Source: Echinicola rosea
GTDB taxonomy: Bacteria; Bacteroidota; Bacteroidia; Cytophagales; Cyclobacteriaceae
Assembly: GCF_005281475.1 (NCBI RefSeq)
Contig: NZ_CP040106.1
Span: 5,322,001-5,386,000, forward strand
Reading direction: 5' to 3'
DNA length: 64,000 nucleotides
How positions within the stretch are numbered: position 1 is the first letter of the stretch; every line of letters begins with the position of its first letter. Below the pieces are notes generated by a model. It ran no database searches. It was not told the origin of the DNA and worked only from the letters and a program-made list of their open reading frames with translations. Shown piece after piece: positions 34,374 to 47,212 of the stretch. The position numbers and the translations under genes are program-made.

Positions 34374-35735
34374 TTATTTCGTAAATTTCCACCAATCAAA
34401 ATTGAACAAGTCCATTTCTCCTTTAAACACAAAATACAGATCGTGCACACCTTTAATATTTTTTACCGGTTCGGTCACGGTCTTCCATAAATCACCCTGG
34501 CCTTTTGCATCTATATTGACTGTCCCCATTAATGGACCATCAATATTGTCAGCACGAACTTCAATTTTCCCACCATACAATGAAGCCACACTTACCTCAA
34601 TCGTCTTTGGCCCATCGGAAAAATCTACCCCCTGTACTTTGATATAATCTCCATTATGAATCGCTGTCGCAAACAACCGCTCCGCCACCTTTTTACCTCT
34701 GTCCCATGAGATGTTCCGTTCCCATTCCGTGGCAAATTCAGTTTTCACCCCTTCACTCCAGGCAATGGTTTCGGCTTCAACACGATTGTATGGGTTTAAA
34801 ACGCCAACTTGTTCTACATTTCTGGACCAAAAAGGGTGTTTCTGAATGGTTCCATCAGCATTATAGCTCAACTCCTCAACACAAATGGATCTTCGTTCAT
34901 AATGCTTGGCCATGGTTTGTTTTAAAATGTTATAATTGAAACCAAACACGTAGTGCTTGCCTTTGAAGTCAATAATTCCCGGATGGTTTCCGTTTGATCG
35001 TTTGTCACCGTCCATGATCATACCCTTGTACTCCCATGGTCCGGTTGGGGAACTGCTCATGGCATAACCTATACCTTCAGGACAACAGGTTGAGGCATAA
35101 GACAGATAATAATGTCCGTTTCTTTTCCAAACCCAAGGTCCTTCCTGGTAATTCTTCGGAGTTGAAGGCTCTTGAACGATCTCTCCCGAGTAAGAAATCA
35201 TGTCCTCATTTAATTTCACATAGTAAACTTTGGGATTTCCCCAATAAAGATAAGCCTGTCCATCATCGTCAATAAATACCGCTGGATCGATATCATGTTC
35301 ACTCTTTTTTATCAATGGTTTTCCAATGGGATCTTTGAATGGCCCATAGGGACTGTCCGAAACCAAAACGCCTATACCTACTCCTCCCGGTACAGGACAG
35401 TAGAGATAGAATTTTCCATTACGCTCAATACTGTGTGCGGCCCACGCTCCGTTTTCCTGGGAAACCCATTCAAAATCTTTCAGCGAAGCTACCGCGCCAT
35501 GCTCGGTCCAATTGACCATATCGGTAGATGTGTAGAGCAACCAATTGTGCATTTTGAAGCCAAACGCATCATCCTCATCGTGGCCGGTATAGAGGAAAAC
35601 AGTATCATCATGGACCATCGGAGCGGGATCAGCGGTGAATTTTGTCTGGATAATCGGGTTTTGGGCATGGGTATTCAACCAGACTCCTCCAAGGAAAAAT
35701 GCTGTGCATACGAGTTTTTTATAGTTTATATTCAT
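34374..35735 (-). CDS. GH43 with CBM6-like domain, tandem paralog
   Basis: Secreted, 453 aa, with signal peptide 1-25. Base Asp36 in FTADPAPM, Asp151 in DIDPAVF, acid Glu199 in QEGPWVWK. The CBM6-like tail starts near 330 ([15 protein letters not shown]) and ends FDWWKFTK. It shares its architecture with the next gene downstream but differs clearly in the loop before the acid Glu, where the paralog has a charged insert ([13 protein letters not shown]). That suggests a different substitution pattern on arabinoxylan. It is 4 nt after the GH97 gene, so strictly cotranscribed. Confidence 0.89.
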   Translation of the reverse strand: MNINYKKLVCTAFFLGGVWLNTHAQNPIIQTKFTADPAPMVHDDTVFLYTGHDEDDAFGFKMHNWLLYTSTDMVNWTEHGAVASLKDFEWVSQENGAWAAHSIERNGKFYLYCPVPGGVGIGVLVSDSPYGPFKDPIGKPLIKKSEHDIDPAVFIDDDGQAYLYWGNPKVYYVKLNEDMISYSGEIVQEPSTPKNYQEGPWVWKRNGHYYLSYASTCCPEGIGYAMSSSPTGPWEYKGMIMDGDKRSNGNHPGIIDFKGKHYVFGFNYNILKQTMAKHYERRSICVEELSYNADGTIQKHPFWSRNVEQVGVLNPYNRVEAETIAWSEGVKTEFATEWERNISWDRGKKVAERLFATAIHNGDYIKVQGVDFSDGPKTIEVSVASLYGGKIEVRADNIDGPLMGTVNIDAKGQGDLWKTVTEPVKNIKGVHDLYFVFKGEMDLFNFDWWKFTK

Positions 35736-35739
35736 GAGC

Positions 35740-37692
35740 CTATTTTGAATTTGTTATCACAAAGCCTCCACTTGGCTGGACGGTAACGGTCAATTCCCCA
35801 TTTCTGCCAACTTTCACCGTATCGAGCGTGGGCTGTCTTTCTTTATCGTCATTGTATAAGGAAACCTCCTGTCCGTTGAGCATGGGCAGATCGATTTTCA
35901 AGGTCTTGGCACTGCTCTCTGCATTGACTCCTGCGATATACCATTGCTTTCCATTCCTTCGTGCCAAAACACTGTATTTACCAGGGTAGCCATCAATAAA
36001 GACCGTTTCATCCCAGACTGTGGGAAGCCTTTTCAAAAAGTCCAACTCAAATTCCGGAACATCGATCAGGTTGTTAGGTGTCAAACCAAACATTTGGACG
36101 GGGTTTTGAAACAGCACCCCCGTGGCCAACTGGAAGCTGTCCGTGGTCAAGCGCTCTTGGCCCGCTTTGTTTTCCCTGTTGAGGAATTTATTGAGCAACA
36201 CCCCGCCAAACTCCATACTACCCACTGCATTTCGGATAAACGGATGAAGGGATGCATAAAAAGCTTCTTTTTCCCGCACATCTTGGGAAAAAACCAACAT
36301 CTCTGATGCCAATACTGCTTCACTTCCTACAAAATTTGGGTACATCCTTTCCCAGCCTCGGGGCAATGTCGTTCCATGGAAAATCACCATCAGTCCATAG
36401 TCATTGGCATCCAGTAAAATGTCCTCATATAGCCTCATGGTTTCCTGCTTGTCCCCACCAAAAAAATCCACTTTCAAGCCTTTGACTCCTACTTCCTCCA
36501 GCCATTCCATCTCTTGTTTTCTGGCAATGGAGGTGTTCATTTTGTTCAGGGGAGTCTGAAATGCATCGTTAGCACTTCCATTGGAATTGTACCAAAGGAA
36601 GACATCCACATTCTTTGAGTTGGCATACTGGATCAACTTTTTCATCCTTTGATAACCAATTCTTTCATCCCACCAGGCATCGATCAGGATATATTCAAAA
36701 TCCATGGCAGCAGCCAGGTCAATGTACTGCACCTGATCTTCATAATTCATACTGTTGTCCTGCCAGAGGATCCAGCTCCAAGTGCCTTTTCCATATTGAT
36801 ACGCGGTGGACGGTTCATACAGTGGCTCCACCACATCAAAGGGAATGGTGGTCTCTACAATCGGCTTTAGGGTTTCCCCAACGGTAATGGTGCGCCAAGG
36901 GGTAACGCCTGGAAGACTTATTTGGGCTCCGGTGCTGCCAAATCCATTATTTTGCTCCATGTGGGGATATTCCACGGTATATACGCCATCTTTAAAGCCA
37001 CTGAGGTGCGATCCATTATAATTACTTTCTACCCCGGTTTCGGAGAGCAGTATCCATCCATATTCCCCTACTTTAAAAAGACCTGGAAAAACGTAGCCAA
37101 ATTTCGCCGTAGTACTTTCCAAAGCCACCTCTGTCACATAACCACTTTCATAGCTGGGCGCTGTCCGGGCAAAGCCGGTCATGGGCTTCATCATAGAAGA
37201 GAGAAAAGCAGTACTGACCGATGGAAAGCGAAACCCGGTCAGTTCACGCTCCACTACAGTGGCCTTGGTATCTCCCCATTTGGGCAATTCGTACCGAAAT
37301 GCGATATCATGATCACTCACCCTAAAGTGAAATGCAATTTGCTTTCCTTCCTCATTCCTGACCGTGTAAGTCAACGTATTGGCCTGATACTTCACAACAG
37401 AACTCTTGATCTTATCTTGGGTATAAGTCTTATCGATTTCCCCAGTAGAAGCATCCACAAAGGCCACATTAGAAGTAAAATCCCCGTCCTTGGTCACCAG
37501 CCCCAAAGGGGAATTTTCCATCATTATCTTATCCTGATAGCGAACCGTATATGATACCATGTCGTCGCTAACAGAAACCCTGACGTTAAGATTGCCATCG
37601 GGACTGGAAACGATCCTCATATTTTGTGCACCAACCTCCGCGATAAGCAGCATGCAAAAGGCACATAAAAATGTAAAAGAGATAAATTTCAT
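35740..37692 (-). CDS. GH97 glycoside hydrolase, retaining subgroup
   Basis: Secreted GH97 of 650 aa with signal peptide 1-22. The beta-supersandwich (25-290) is followed by the barrel with WYNSNGSANDAF and KVDFFGGDKQE, where Asp409 fits the retaining nucleophile. A Glu near 459 (VGSEA) is a possible acid/base. Retaining GH97s act as alpha-galactosidases or, in some Bacteroides, beta-L-arabinopyranosidases. Either would suit removal of terminal sugars from complex arabinoxylan side chains. It differs strongly from the GH97 at 8440-10446, so the two probably have different substrates. Confidence 0.89.
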   Translation of the reverse strand: MKFISFTFLCAFCMLLIAEVGAQNMRIVSSPDGNLNVRVSVSDDMVSYTVRYQDKIMMENSPLGLVTKDGDFTSNVAFVDASTGEIDKTYTQDKIKSSVVKYQANTLTYTVRNEEGKQIAFHFRVSDHDIAFRYELPKWGDTKATVVERELTGFRFPSVSTAFLSSMMKPMTGFARTAPSYESGYVTEVALESTTAKFGYVFPGLFKVGEYGWILLSETGVESNYNGSHLSGFKDGVYTVEYPHMEQNNGFGSTGAQISLPGVTPWRTITVGETLKPIVETTIPFDVVEPLYEPSTAYQYGKGTWSWILWQDNSMNYEDQVQYIDLAAAMDFEYILIDAWWDERIGYQRMKKLIQYANSKNVDVFLWYNSNGSANDAFQTPLNKMNTSIARKQEMEWLEEVGVKGLKVDFFGGDKQETMRLYEDILLDANDYGLMVIFHGTTLPRGWERMYPNFVGSEAVLASEMLVFSQDVREKEAFYASLHPFIRNAVGSMEFGGVLLNKFLNRENKAGQERLTTDSFQLATGVLFQNPVQMFGLTPNNLIDVPEFELDFLKRLPTVWDETVFIDGYPGKYSVLARRNGKQWYIAGVNAESSAKTLKIDLPMLNGQEVSLYNDDKERQPTLDTVKVGRNGELTVTVQPSGGFVITNSK

Positions 37693-37797
37693 TTTTGAAC
37701 TTTTGAATTATTTGTTAGTCAACAATCTTACTTTTTGTATTTGAGAGCAAGGAAAAACCTGAGAGGTATCAACAGTACTCCATTATAGCTTAGGCAC

Positions 37798-39729
<1,932 letters not shown>

Positions 39730-40566
39730 TTAATATCCTAAAATTGTAAGCATTTGGTTTCCATAACGGCTGCCAAGTTTTCGATACCCTGCTGCTGAAA
39801 AATGCAGTCCGTCTGCAATGGCCTCACAATCTTCCGAAGAAATGACATGTGCAGTGGGAATCACCACCGGTAAGGTGGCGATGATCGCATTCATGCTGGC
39901 ACATTTCCCTCCTTGCTCGGCACTGACCATTTCCCCGGCCAATAGAGGCACTTCCTCTGATACCAAGCCCAAGTCGGAAAGCAGGTTTTCATATACGCCC
40001 TTCACTTTTTTGGGCCACTCGACATCCCCTGTATTGGACTCGCCCTGGTGGAGCAAAATCCCTTTGATCACGCCACCCTCCTGCGCCTTTTTTGCAAGTT
40101 CTACCAAGTGCTGATAGGGATTTCCATCATAGGCATTGATCATGTTGATCATCCAGTCAGGAGCTGTTTCCACATAGGTCTTGTAACGGTTCTTTTCGAA
40201 TAGTTCAATTTTACAACCTCCCACAGACACATTGATCACTCCCACCCGTATGCTGTCAGGCAGGCTTTCTACCAGGGTCCTCCCAAAATAGTCCACTGGT
40301 GTAAGTCCGGTATGGCATCTGGTCAAAGGTGGTACAGCAGGATACCAATTTCCCCTTTCCCTATCCAGATCAGGGCAATTAATGGATTGCAAGACCTGAA
40401 ACCGTGGATTCACCTCCATGTCCTGTTCTTCGAACTTCGCTGCTCCTTCCATATTGGATTGGCCAAAAGCCAAGAAAATATAAAAATTCTTGTCTTGCGC
40501 TTGGCTTGAAAACCCTACGGCCATAATGACAAGCGCCAGAGATATTTTTTTGAATGGTTCTTTCAT
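39730..40566 (-). CDS. CE6-like (SASA-type) acetyl xylan esterase
   Basis: Secreted SGNH-type esterase of 278 aa with signal peptide 1-23. Block I GQSNMEG holds the nucleophile Ser37, a middle block has HQGESNTG, and the C-terminal block DGLHFSAAGY provides Asp and His. This is the pattern of the sialate-O-acetylesterase-like/CE6 family. In a xylan locus it probably deacetylates xylose. It is the first gene after a 350-nt gap in the leftward run. Confidence 0.87.
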   Translation of the reverse strand: MKEPFKKISLALVIMAVGFSSQAQDKNFYIFLAFGQSNMEGAAKFEEQDMEVNPRFQVLQSINCPDLDRERGNWYPAVPPLTRCHTGLTPVDYFGRTLVESLPDSIRVGVINVSVGGCKIELFEKNRYKTYVETAPDWMINMINAYDGNPYQHLVELAKKAQEGGVIKGILLHQGESNTGDVEWPKKVKGVYENLLSDLGLVSEEVPLLAGEMVSAEQGGKCASMNAIIATLPVVIPTAHVISSEDCEAIADGLHFSAAGYRKLGSRYGNQMLTILGY

Positions 40567-40916
40567 TTATATGGTTTATTAATTGGTTATATTTTGTTTT
40601 CTGACCCTCCGATCATGATAGCTTTCGATAGCCGTTAATTTAAGCTGAATAAGCATCTAAACATTTCAGTGTTATCATCTCTACTCCTCAGGTTTTTACC
40701 TTGTAACTTTTTTGCTTCAGGTCAAAAAAGTCACCTAAAAACCCCGTCGCCGTGCATCTTTTGGCTAAAATTCAAGTCCACTCCCGCACAGGCAAACTCC
40801 TCACTTGTGAGCAGCACCCATTGCTGTTTGCTATTGGCCGTCAAACAAGCCTGTGCCTTTGCCATCCCACTTCTTAAATTTCTTTACTCTTTTTTTGTCT
40901 TGATAAAGCTGGATAA
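40567..40916. other. Intergenic region with long hairpin
   Basis: 350 nt between two minus-strand genes. The main feature is the inverted repeat at 40691-40743. The 150 nt to its right look like non-coding, GC-richer repeat DNA, possibly a dispersed element. I see no promoter that I trust and no gene. Confidence 0.5.
40691..40743. repeat. Long imperfect inverted repeat
   Basis: Outer arms GGTTTTTA (40691-40698) and TAAAAACC (40736-40743) and inner arms GTAACTTTTTTG (40703-40714) and CAAAAAAGTCAC (40723-40734) form one interrupted hairpin with an 8-nt loop. It could attenuate transcription between the upstream GH43 and the downstream CE6 gene, or mark the end of a repeated element. Confidence 0.6.
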
Positions 40917-41876
40917 TCACTCTGCCGAAAGTACTCCCTCTTTTGTCTGCGTCACTTTCCGGATGGTACCATCTTCGTTATAGTGCATATAGTCCACGCA
41001 GATAGAACGCCGGTAACTGCCTCCAGTGGGAAGTGTCCCATTATGGTAAAAGAAGTAGTCTTTTCCCTTGAATGTGGCTACTCCCGGATGAACGGTAAAG
41101 CAGTTGGGTACATTTCCCATAATGATCCCTTGGTAGTTCCACGGACCTTCAGGGCTCTTGGCGGTGCAATATTCAATCATTTCCGGTTTTGTCCCGGCGC
41201 TGGCATAGACCAAATAATACAGGTCTTTCCTTTTATACACCCAAGGACCTTCTATAAAATGCTTCGGTTTAAAATGATGGATGGGGCCATCCAGTTCGAC
41301 CATATTATCCTTGAGTTTCGCCCATTTACAGCTTCCATTGCCCCAGTAGAGATACGCTTGGCCATCATCATCGATAAAGACTGCTGGGTCAATATCATCC
41401 CAGCCATGCTCATTATCGGTAGTCATTTCATTGGTGATCAATGCTTTTCCAATAGCATCTTTAAAAGGCCCCGTGGGACTGTCTGAAACTGCCACACCGA
41501 TGGCCGCCCCACCGTTACTGTTTTTGTTCTTTTTATGAAAAGTAGATACATACCAATAGAATTTCCCATTGCGCTCTATACAATGGGCCGCATACGCATC
41601 TCCTGTGGCCCAGGAGAATGACTTTGGGGATAATTTTGCCCCATGGTTAGTCCAGTTCACCATATCAGTAGAAGAAAAGACCAACCAATCTTTCATTTGG
41701 TAATTGGTTGCTTCTACTGTGGCGGTATCATGGCTCGTGTACAAAAAGACTGTATCATTATGGACGATAGGAGCCGGATCAGCCGTAAAAACATCCTGAA
41801 TGATTGGGTTTTGTCCATAGGATTTTACACTTATAAATGTGCAAAGAATAAGGATCCAATACGCTAACAGTTTCAT
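40917..41876 (-). CDS. GH43 without binding module
   Basis: Secreted GH43 of 319 aa with signal peptide 1-21. Base Asp33 in FTADPAPI, Asp163 in DIDPAVF, acid Glu209 in FIEGPWVY. It is a single-domain relative of the two GH43-CBM6 proteins and ends right after the propeller. Whether it lost a CBM6 or never had one is unclear. It contains a short Asn/Lys-rich loop (KKNKNSNGG). Action on xylosyl or arabinosyl linkages is expected. It is the last gene before the 350-nt gap with the long hairpin. Confidence 0.88.
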   Translation of the reverse strand: MKLLAYWILILCTFISVKSYGQNPIIQDVFTADPAPIVHNDTVFLYTSHDTATVEATNYQMKDWLVFSSTDMVNWTNHGAKLSPKSFSWATGDAYAAHCIERNGKFYWYVSTFHKKNKNSNGGAAIGVAVSDSPTGPFKDAIGKALITNEMTTDNEHGWDDIDPAVFIDDDGQAYLYWGNGSCKWAKLKDNMVELDGPIHHFKPKHFIEGPWVYKRKDLYYLVYASAGTKPEMIEYCTAKSPEGPWNYQGIIMGNVPNCFTVHPGVATFKGKDYFFYHNGTLPTGGSYRRSICVDYMHYNEDGTIRKVTQTKEGVLSAE

Positions 41877-41910
41877 TTTAAGAATTTATTTTTTAGGTTT
41901 TTTAATGCAA

Positions 41911-43323
41911 TCATTTCCAGTATCGTGAAGCCCAAGCAATCCAAGTACTCCAGTTTGGACCTGTGGAGTGGCCACCGGCGTGCTGCCTGAACGCCACTTC
42001 TCCACCTGTCAGTGCTTTACCCATTTCAGGAAATTCCGAGGTTTCCAGTCCTTCCTTCTCCAAAAGCCCATAAACAGGGGAAGCATGAACCCCTGCCAGG
42101 AACATTCCTTTTGCGTCCACCCATTGACCTTCTATAAATGGCGAGCCTACGCTTATAAAAACAGGCCTTGGCGCACATAACGCCAAGAGGGAATGGGCGT
42201 CCACCGGCAGATCATCCACCGAAAGCTCACTGGCATATTTCAAGAAATTCCCGCAAAACCAATGGTATTCACTCGAAGAAGCCAAGTTTTCAACCTGCTC
42301 CCCAAAGTTTCTTCTTAGAAGGGATGCACCTCCCGCTCCTGAAGAACCCAAAAAACCCAGTGAAAATCGGTCATCAAAGGCCATCGTGACCAATGCAGCC
42401 TTTCCATACCGAGAAGTGCCTTCAATACCTATTCTAGCAGCATCCACAGCAGCGTCTGACTCGAAATAATCCATGGCACTACTGGCTCCCCAGGCCCAAG
42501 CACGCAGGACTCCCCATTGTCCTGGCTCACGGGACTTGCCCTTATTGGCCAAGCCAATAATACCAGTTCTCAATCCAGCACCGTGATCCGGTTGGATGCT
42601 TGAAGGCACCAATACTGCATATCCCCATCCTTTGGAAAGCAACTGCTGTTTCCAGCGAGGTTCATAAGGAGAAATAAAGTAACTATTAGGCTCGGCAGGA
42701 GGACTGCCAAACGGCCATTTTAAAAACCCAAACTCCATAACAACCGGTACTGCATCAACCGCACCCGAGGGTACGCCAACGAGCAGTTGGATATGAACGT
42801 CAGTTTGGGGATAGGAAGAATTGTCCACTTTTCCTATCAGCAGTTTCTCGGTCACCGGAAAATTTGCGATTACCGTATCCTTCTCATGGACCACTTGCCA
42901 ATCCACAGTGGGCAAGTCCTCTGGTAGTGCCCCAAACATTTCATTTTCCAAATCATTGGCGATTTGGGACCTTCTTATTTCCTGCCACACCTCCTTGGAT
43001 TTGACCACACTTCCATCATTTGCTACGAGTGGATCAGGCAAGGCGTAATGCCTTACTTTTGCCTCCTCCATATTGGCAGCATCGGGTGCGGAAGGATCTC
43101 CAGATGGGCCGGGACGCATAGCAGCTTTTAGCCCCAGTTTTTTTTTCATCCCTTCGTAGTCCAATTGGGTCAAGCGGTTTAGGCTGTCACGGGCCATCCC
43201 CTGTGCACAAAGCCTTTCGCCCATAAACAAACAAATACCCAACAGGAATGGAATTGTAATTACCGGCAAAAGCCGCTGTCCACCTTTCTTGATTTTACAC
43301 AGTAGGTCAAATAGTCTTTTCAT
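41911..43323 (-). CDS. CE15 glucuronoyl esterase
   Basis: Secreted esterase of 470 aa with an N-terminal hydrophobic segment (about 19-40). The CE15 signature GTSRYGKA holds the nucleophile Ser304. Other conserved blocks are GVLRAWAWG, EYHWFCGNF, LCAPRPVF and the His-bearing AGGHSTGPNW. CE15 enzymes split the ester between 4-O-methylglucuronic acid of xylan and lignin alcohols, freeing xylan from lignin. Its presence points to plant cell-wall glucuronoxylan as the natural substrate of this locus. An unusually long region of about 90 residues precedes the catalytic domain. Confidence 0.93.
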   Translation of the reverse strand: MKRLFDLLCKIKKGGQRLLPVITIPFLLGICLFMGERLCAQGMARDSLNRLTQLDYEGMKKKLGLKAAMRPGPSGDPSAPDAANMEEAKVRHYALPDPLVANDGSVVKSKEVWQEIRRSQIANDLENEMFGALPEDLPTVDWQVVHEKDTVIANFPVTEKLLIGKVDNSSYPQTDVHIQLLVGVPSGAVDAVPVVMEFGFLKWPFGSPPAEPNSYFISPYEPRWKQQLLSKGWGYAVLVPSSIQPDHGAGLRTGIIGLANKGKSREPGQWGVLRAWAWGASSAMDYFESDAAVDAARIGIEGTSRYGKAALVTMAFDDRFSLGFLGSSGAGGASLLRRNFGEQVENLASSSEYHWFCGNFLKYASELSVDDLPVDAHSLLALCAPRPVFISVGSPFIEGQWVDAKGMFLAGVHASPVYGLLEKEGLETSEFPEMGKALTGGEVAFRQHAGGHSTGPNWSTWIAWASRYWK

Positions 43324-43340
43324 ATCGGCAACCTATATGA

Positions 43341-45842
43341 TCATTTAGCTTGTAGTTCATATTCCATTCCCGCATTGGTGGACAAATCATATTCATAGAT
43401 TTTGTCCAGCAACAGCGGTGCAAACACCGTTTCGGAAGAAACCAAAGGAGTTTTCACTTTCGGAGGCTGATAAAATGGATTACTGTTTTGTCCTGTGGCT
43501 GGCCGCAGTCCCACTCCCTCGAGGGGAAAATACGACCTGATCCGGCATTGACCTCCCAGCGTGGACCGGATAATCACCCGTTTTGGCTTCTTCTCCTCCC
43601 AAACCATCTCTACTTCGAATCCGCCCCTGGTGCGGAGACCGGACACTTTTCCTGTGTCCCAAGCGTCCGGAAGTGCGGGAAGAAGGTGAATGGCTCCATC
43701 GTGGCTTTGCAATAACATCTCTGCAATGCCTGCCGTACAGCCAAAATTACCATCGATCTGAAAAGGAGGATGCGCATCGAACAGGTTTGGATAAGTACCT
43801 CCTTTTTGTTTCCCATCTGCCTGGATGGACGGAGACAATTGGTCTTTGATCAACTTGAGGGCATGATTACCATCAAGCAAACGTGCCCATAGGTTAACTT
43901 TCCATCCCATGGACCAGCCGGTGGATTCATCCCCTCTGGCCTGCAAAGAGGTTTTGGCCGCCTGAAAAAGCTCTGGAGTACGGTAGGGTGAGATTTGATT
44001 GGAAGGATAAAGGCCGTACAAATGCGAAACATGACGGTGGTGGTCATCAGGATTATCCCAATCATACATCCACTCCTGCAATTGCCCCCATTTCCCAATC
44101 TGCATTGGAGGCAACTGGAGCATTGTATTATGTAAACTGTCCGCAAATCCTCCACTCTCGCCTAATAGCTCAGCAGCTTGGATGGTTTTCCGAAACAAAT
44201 CGAACACCAATTGGTTGTCCATCGTATTTCCGGCACCTACGGACGCCCCATGATCCAACGATGGGGCATTCTCCGGAGAAATGGAAGGCACGACTACCTT
44301 CCAACCTCGTTGTGGATCGGTTTTCAGAAAATCAAGGTAAAACCGGCTGGCCTCTTTGAGGATAGGATAAATGGAGCGGAGGTACTGTGTGTCACCAGAA
44401 AAAGCATATTTGTCCATTAGGTGTTGGCACAGCCAAGCCCCGCCCATAGGCCACATTCCCCAAGATGCACCATCCACCGGGCCAGTTATCCGCCAGATAT
44501 CCGTATTGTGGTGCATTACCCAGCCTCGTGCTCCGTACATGTCCTTAGCGGTATGTCTCCCTGCCTGTGAAAGCTCCCTGACCATTTGCACCAATGGCTC
44601 GTTCATCTCAGTGAGATGGGTGATTTCCGAAGGCCAATAATTCATCTCCGTATTGATGTTTACGGTGTACTTGCTGTCCCAGGCTGGATCAAGCTGGTCA
44701 TTCCATATCCCTTGTAAATTTGCCGGCTGCCCTCCCGGACGGCTAGCAGAAATCAGCAGGTACCTGCCAAAATGGAAATATAAAGCCACAAGCTGGGGGT
44801 CGTCTCTTTTCGAAAAGTTCTCGACTCTCACGTCGGTGGGGTTCATCGCCGCTTCACTCTCTCCCAAGTCCAGCGAAACCCGATCAAAATATTTTCGATA
44901 GTCCTGTTCATGGTCTTTCCGGATTTCTTCATGCCCTCTGGCAATCGCCTTGGTGAGATAGTCGTTGGACAACCTGAGGGGATCACCAGTGATGTCATCG
45001 TAGCTTTTATAGTTGGTAGCCATGGAAATGTAAAGGGTGGCCGTATTGGCATTGCTCACCTTTATGCCATTATCCGTTTTTTCCAAGGTTCCCCCCGTAT
45101 GTTCCACCCTCACCCTTGCACTGAACTTTACTCCTCCCTTAATGCCTTCATGGTCCCCAGAAACGCCGGTCATTAGCAATTCCCCCGCATCAGCCGTTTG
45201 CATTTGAGGCGATCCTGGACGGTCCATGGAAGCAATAAAGCCAATTGCACCCGGAGAGTCGGCAGATAAATGCATGACGATGATTTGATCGGGATATGAG
45301 GCCAATACCTGGGAGGTAAAATGGGTATTGCCCTTTTTGTATTGCGTAGTCACCAGTGCTTTTTGCAAGTCTAGCTCCCTATGATATCCTTTGACTTCCC
45401 GCTTATCGGTAAAATGAAGGTTTAGCTGCCCAATGGTCTGATAGGGCATCCCGTTGATTCCCGTAAAGAACGTTTCATTGACCCGCTGTTGAGCCTGATC
45501 ATATTTGCCGTCAAAAATCATTTTCTGTACTTCGGGCAGTGCCTGCTTTGCCGCTGGATTGTCATTTCTATGTGGTCTTCCTGCGTATAGGGTATTCTCG
45601 TTCAACTGGATCACTTCCTCATAAGGATCACCATAAACCATTGCGCCAAGCCTGCCGTTTCCTACTGGTAGCGCTTCCACCCATGATTGGGCGGGCTCAT
45701 TGTACCATAGTTTAAGGTACTGATCCCCTTGGCCGAAACAGTAGGATTGAAAACACAGCCCGGTCAAGCACCCGACCATGATCTTCACGCATAGATGCAT
45801 GGGATACTTTCGGCTTACTTTATATATTTCTAGCATCGTCAT
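43341..45842 (-). CDS. GH95 alpha-L-fucosidase/galactosidase family enzyme
   Basis: Secreted GH95 of 833 aa. The start at 45842 shares a base with the stop codon of the GH43 before it (TAATG), suggesting translational coupling; an ATG 6 nt further in and a TTG at 45860 are alternatives. Family blocks are [23 protein letters not shown] at the N-terminus, NLQGIWND, the helical barrel with [15 protein letters not shown] and [10 protein letters not shown]95 enzymes remove alpha-L-fucose or alpha-L-galactose. In complex arabinoxylans L-galactose occurs in side chains, which fits this location; fucose is also possible. Confidence 0.92.
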   Translation of the reverse strand: MTMLEIYKVSRKYPMHLCVKIMVGCLTGLCFQSYCFGQGDQYLKLWYNEPAQSWVEALPVGNGRLGAMVYGDPYEEVIQLNENTLYAGRPHRNDNPAAKQALPEVQKMIFDGKYDQAQQRVNETFFTGINGMPYQTIGQLNLHFTDKREVKGYHRELDLQKALVTTQYKKGNTHFTSQVLASYPDQIIVMHLSADSPGAIGFIASMDRPGSPQMQTADAGELLMTGVSGDHEGIKGGVKFSARVRVEHTGGTLEKTDNGIKVSNANTATLYISMATNYKSYDDITGDPLRLSNDYLTKAIARGHEEIRKDHEQDYRKYFDRVSLDLGESEAAMNPTDVRVENFSKRDDPQLVALYFHFGRYLLISASRPGGQPANLQGIWNDQLDPAWDSKYTVNINTEMNYWPSEITHLTEMNEPLVQMVRELSQAGRHTAKDMYGARGWVMHHNTDIWRITGPVDGASWGMWPMGGAWLCQHLMDKYAFSGDTQYLRSIYPILKEASRFYLDFLKTDPQRGWKVVVPSISPENAPSLDHGASVGAGNTMDNQLVFDLFRKTIQAAELLGESGGFADSLHNTMLQLPPMQIGKWGQLQEWMYDWDNPDDHHRHVSHLYGLYPSNQISPYRTPELFQAAKTSLQARGDESTGWSMGWKVNLWARLLDGNHALKLIKDQLSPSIQADGKQKGGTYPNLFDAHPPFQIDGNFGCTAGIAEMLLQSHDGAIHLLPALPDAWDTGKVSGLRTRGGFEVEMVWEEKKPKRVIIRSTLGGQCRIRSYFPLEGVGLRPATGQNSNPFYQPPKVKTPLVSSETVFAPLLLDKIYEYDLSTNAGMEYELQAK

Positions 45843-47194
45843 TATTCGAATTTCACCCAATCTACTGCGACCTTCCCTCCATTTTCATTGACAAGGACAA
45901 TGTCATGGATACCGGAAATGCTATCCGTGATCACTTTTTGTATGATTTCCCAATGATCACCACCGGAAACCCTCACCTTTGCCAATAATGGTCCTCGCTC
46001 ATTTCCTGAATAAAGGGCCAACGTTCCAGCTTTTGATGCCATGATGCGTATGGAAACGGTCTGGGGCTTTTGATGGAAACTGATACGGTTATATTTTACC
46101 CAAGCCCCATTTTCCAACTCCACCATCCACCCTTTAAAAGGCTTTTTATTGTCCAAAAAGGCTATAGAGGCTCCCTCCTTAGAAAGCGCACTGTACCTGT
46201 CCATTTGAATGTGATCGGTCATTTGGGTCACCCCAATTCCCCTGAGCGTAGGATCCACCTTTCGGATGCTTCCATCATCTTCAAAAAAAAGACTGTCGGC
46301 CCTGATGGAGCGGTTTTTATCGAATCCCGGCGAATAATCATTGTGATGGTAAAATAAGTAGTGCTGTCCCTTAAATTGGATGATCGAATGGTGGTTGGTC
46401 CAGCATCCGGTAGGGGATTCATCCATGATGACACCATTAAAATCAAAAGGCCCCAGAGGGCTCTTGCCGACCGCATACTCCAACCGCTCGGTTTTGTTGG
46501 CCACATGGGGATAGGTCAGGTAATAAGCACCGTCTTTTTCAAACATATAAGGACCTTCTTTCAATCCTTCTTGCGGAAGCTCCTTCAGGATCACCGGATC
46601 CCCCGCCAATTCCAGCATATTCTCCTTAAGTTTTGCGCCATAAATATGCTCTTGCGACCAATAGAGGTAGGCTTGGCCATCATCATCAATAAACACATTT
46701 GGGTCTATTCCCTTTACTCCTTTAATCGGTTGGGGCTCCGGAACGAATGGCCCCTCGGGATGGTCGGCCACGGCCACTCCAATGGTGAAGCCCTTTCCAT
46801 TGACACTGGTTTCCTTGCCGTGGTCGGGAAAATAAAAATAGTATTTTCCGTTCCTTTCGATACAGTCCGGTGCCCACATGCTGTTGGCTGTGGAATTGCC
46901 CCACGGAACATCCTCCTGATGAAGGATCGTCCCGTGATCGGTCCATTCGGTGAGGTTTTCGGAAGAAAAAACATGATAATCCTGCATGCAAAACCAATTT
47001 TCCCTTCCATTGTTTTCGGCACAATAAATATCATGCGAAGGATAGACATACACCCTGTCCCCTACCACCATGGCCGATGGATCCGCCGTAAACTGATCCC
47101 TTACCAGAGGGTTTTGGGCAAAGGCAGCACCGGATAAAACGGCAGATAAAAGAAAAAGCAACAGGTAGCATTTGAAGTTGGTTATTTTAGGCAT
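45842..47194 (-). CDS. GH43 with CBM6-like domain
   Basis: Secreted, 450 aa, with signal peptide 1-26. Base Asp38 in FTADPSAM, Asp164 in GIDPNVF, acid Glu213 in [27 protein letters not shown] is typical of the GH43_1-like branch, closer to the protein at 22194-23303 than to the pair at 32987-35735. A C-terminal CBM6-like sandwich (about 320-450) ends VAVDWVKFE. It likely cleaves xylosides or arabinofuranosides. Its stop overlaps the GH95 start. Confidence 0.89.
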   Translation of the reverse strand: MPKITNFKCYLLLFLLSAVLSGAAFAQNPLVRDQFTADPSAMVVGDRVYVYPSHDIYCAENNGRENWFCMQDYHVFSSENLTEWTDHGTILHQEDVPWGNSTANSMWAPDCIERNGKYYFYFPDHGKETSVNGKGFTIGVAVADHPEGPFVPEPQPIKGVKGIDPNVFIDDDGQAYLYWSQEHIYGAKLKENMLELAGDPVILKELPQEGLKEGPYMFEKDGAYYLTYPHVANKTERLEYAVGKSPLGPFDFNGVIMDESPTGCWTNHHSIIQFKGQHYLFYHHNDYSPGFDKNRSIRADSLFFEDDGSIRKVDPTLRGIGVTQMTDHIQMDRYSALSKEGASIAFLDNKKPFKGWMVELENGAWVKYNRISFHQKPQTVSIRIMASKAGTLALYSGNERGPLLAKVRVSGGDHWEIIQKVITDSISGIHDIVLVNENGGKVAVDWVKFE

Positions 47195-47212
47195 TTTCTA
47201 ATTGGCGTTAGT

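Noticed and set aside
46361..47137. Plus-strand frame of 258 codons opposite a GH43
   Set aside because: Antisense shadow of a well-supported GH43-CBM gene; no start context or domain.
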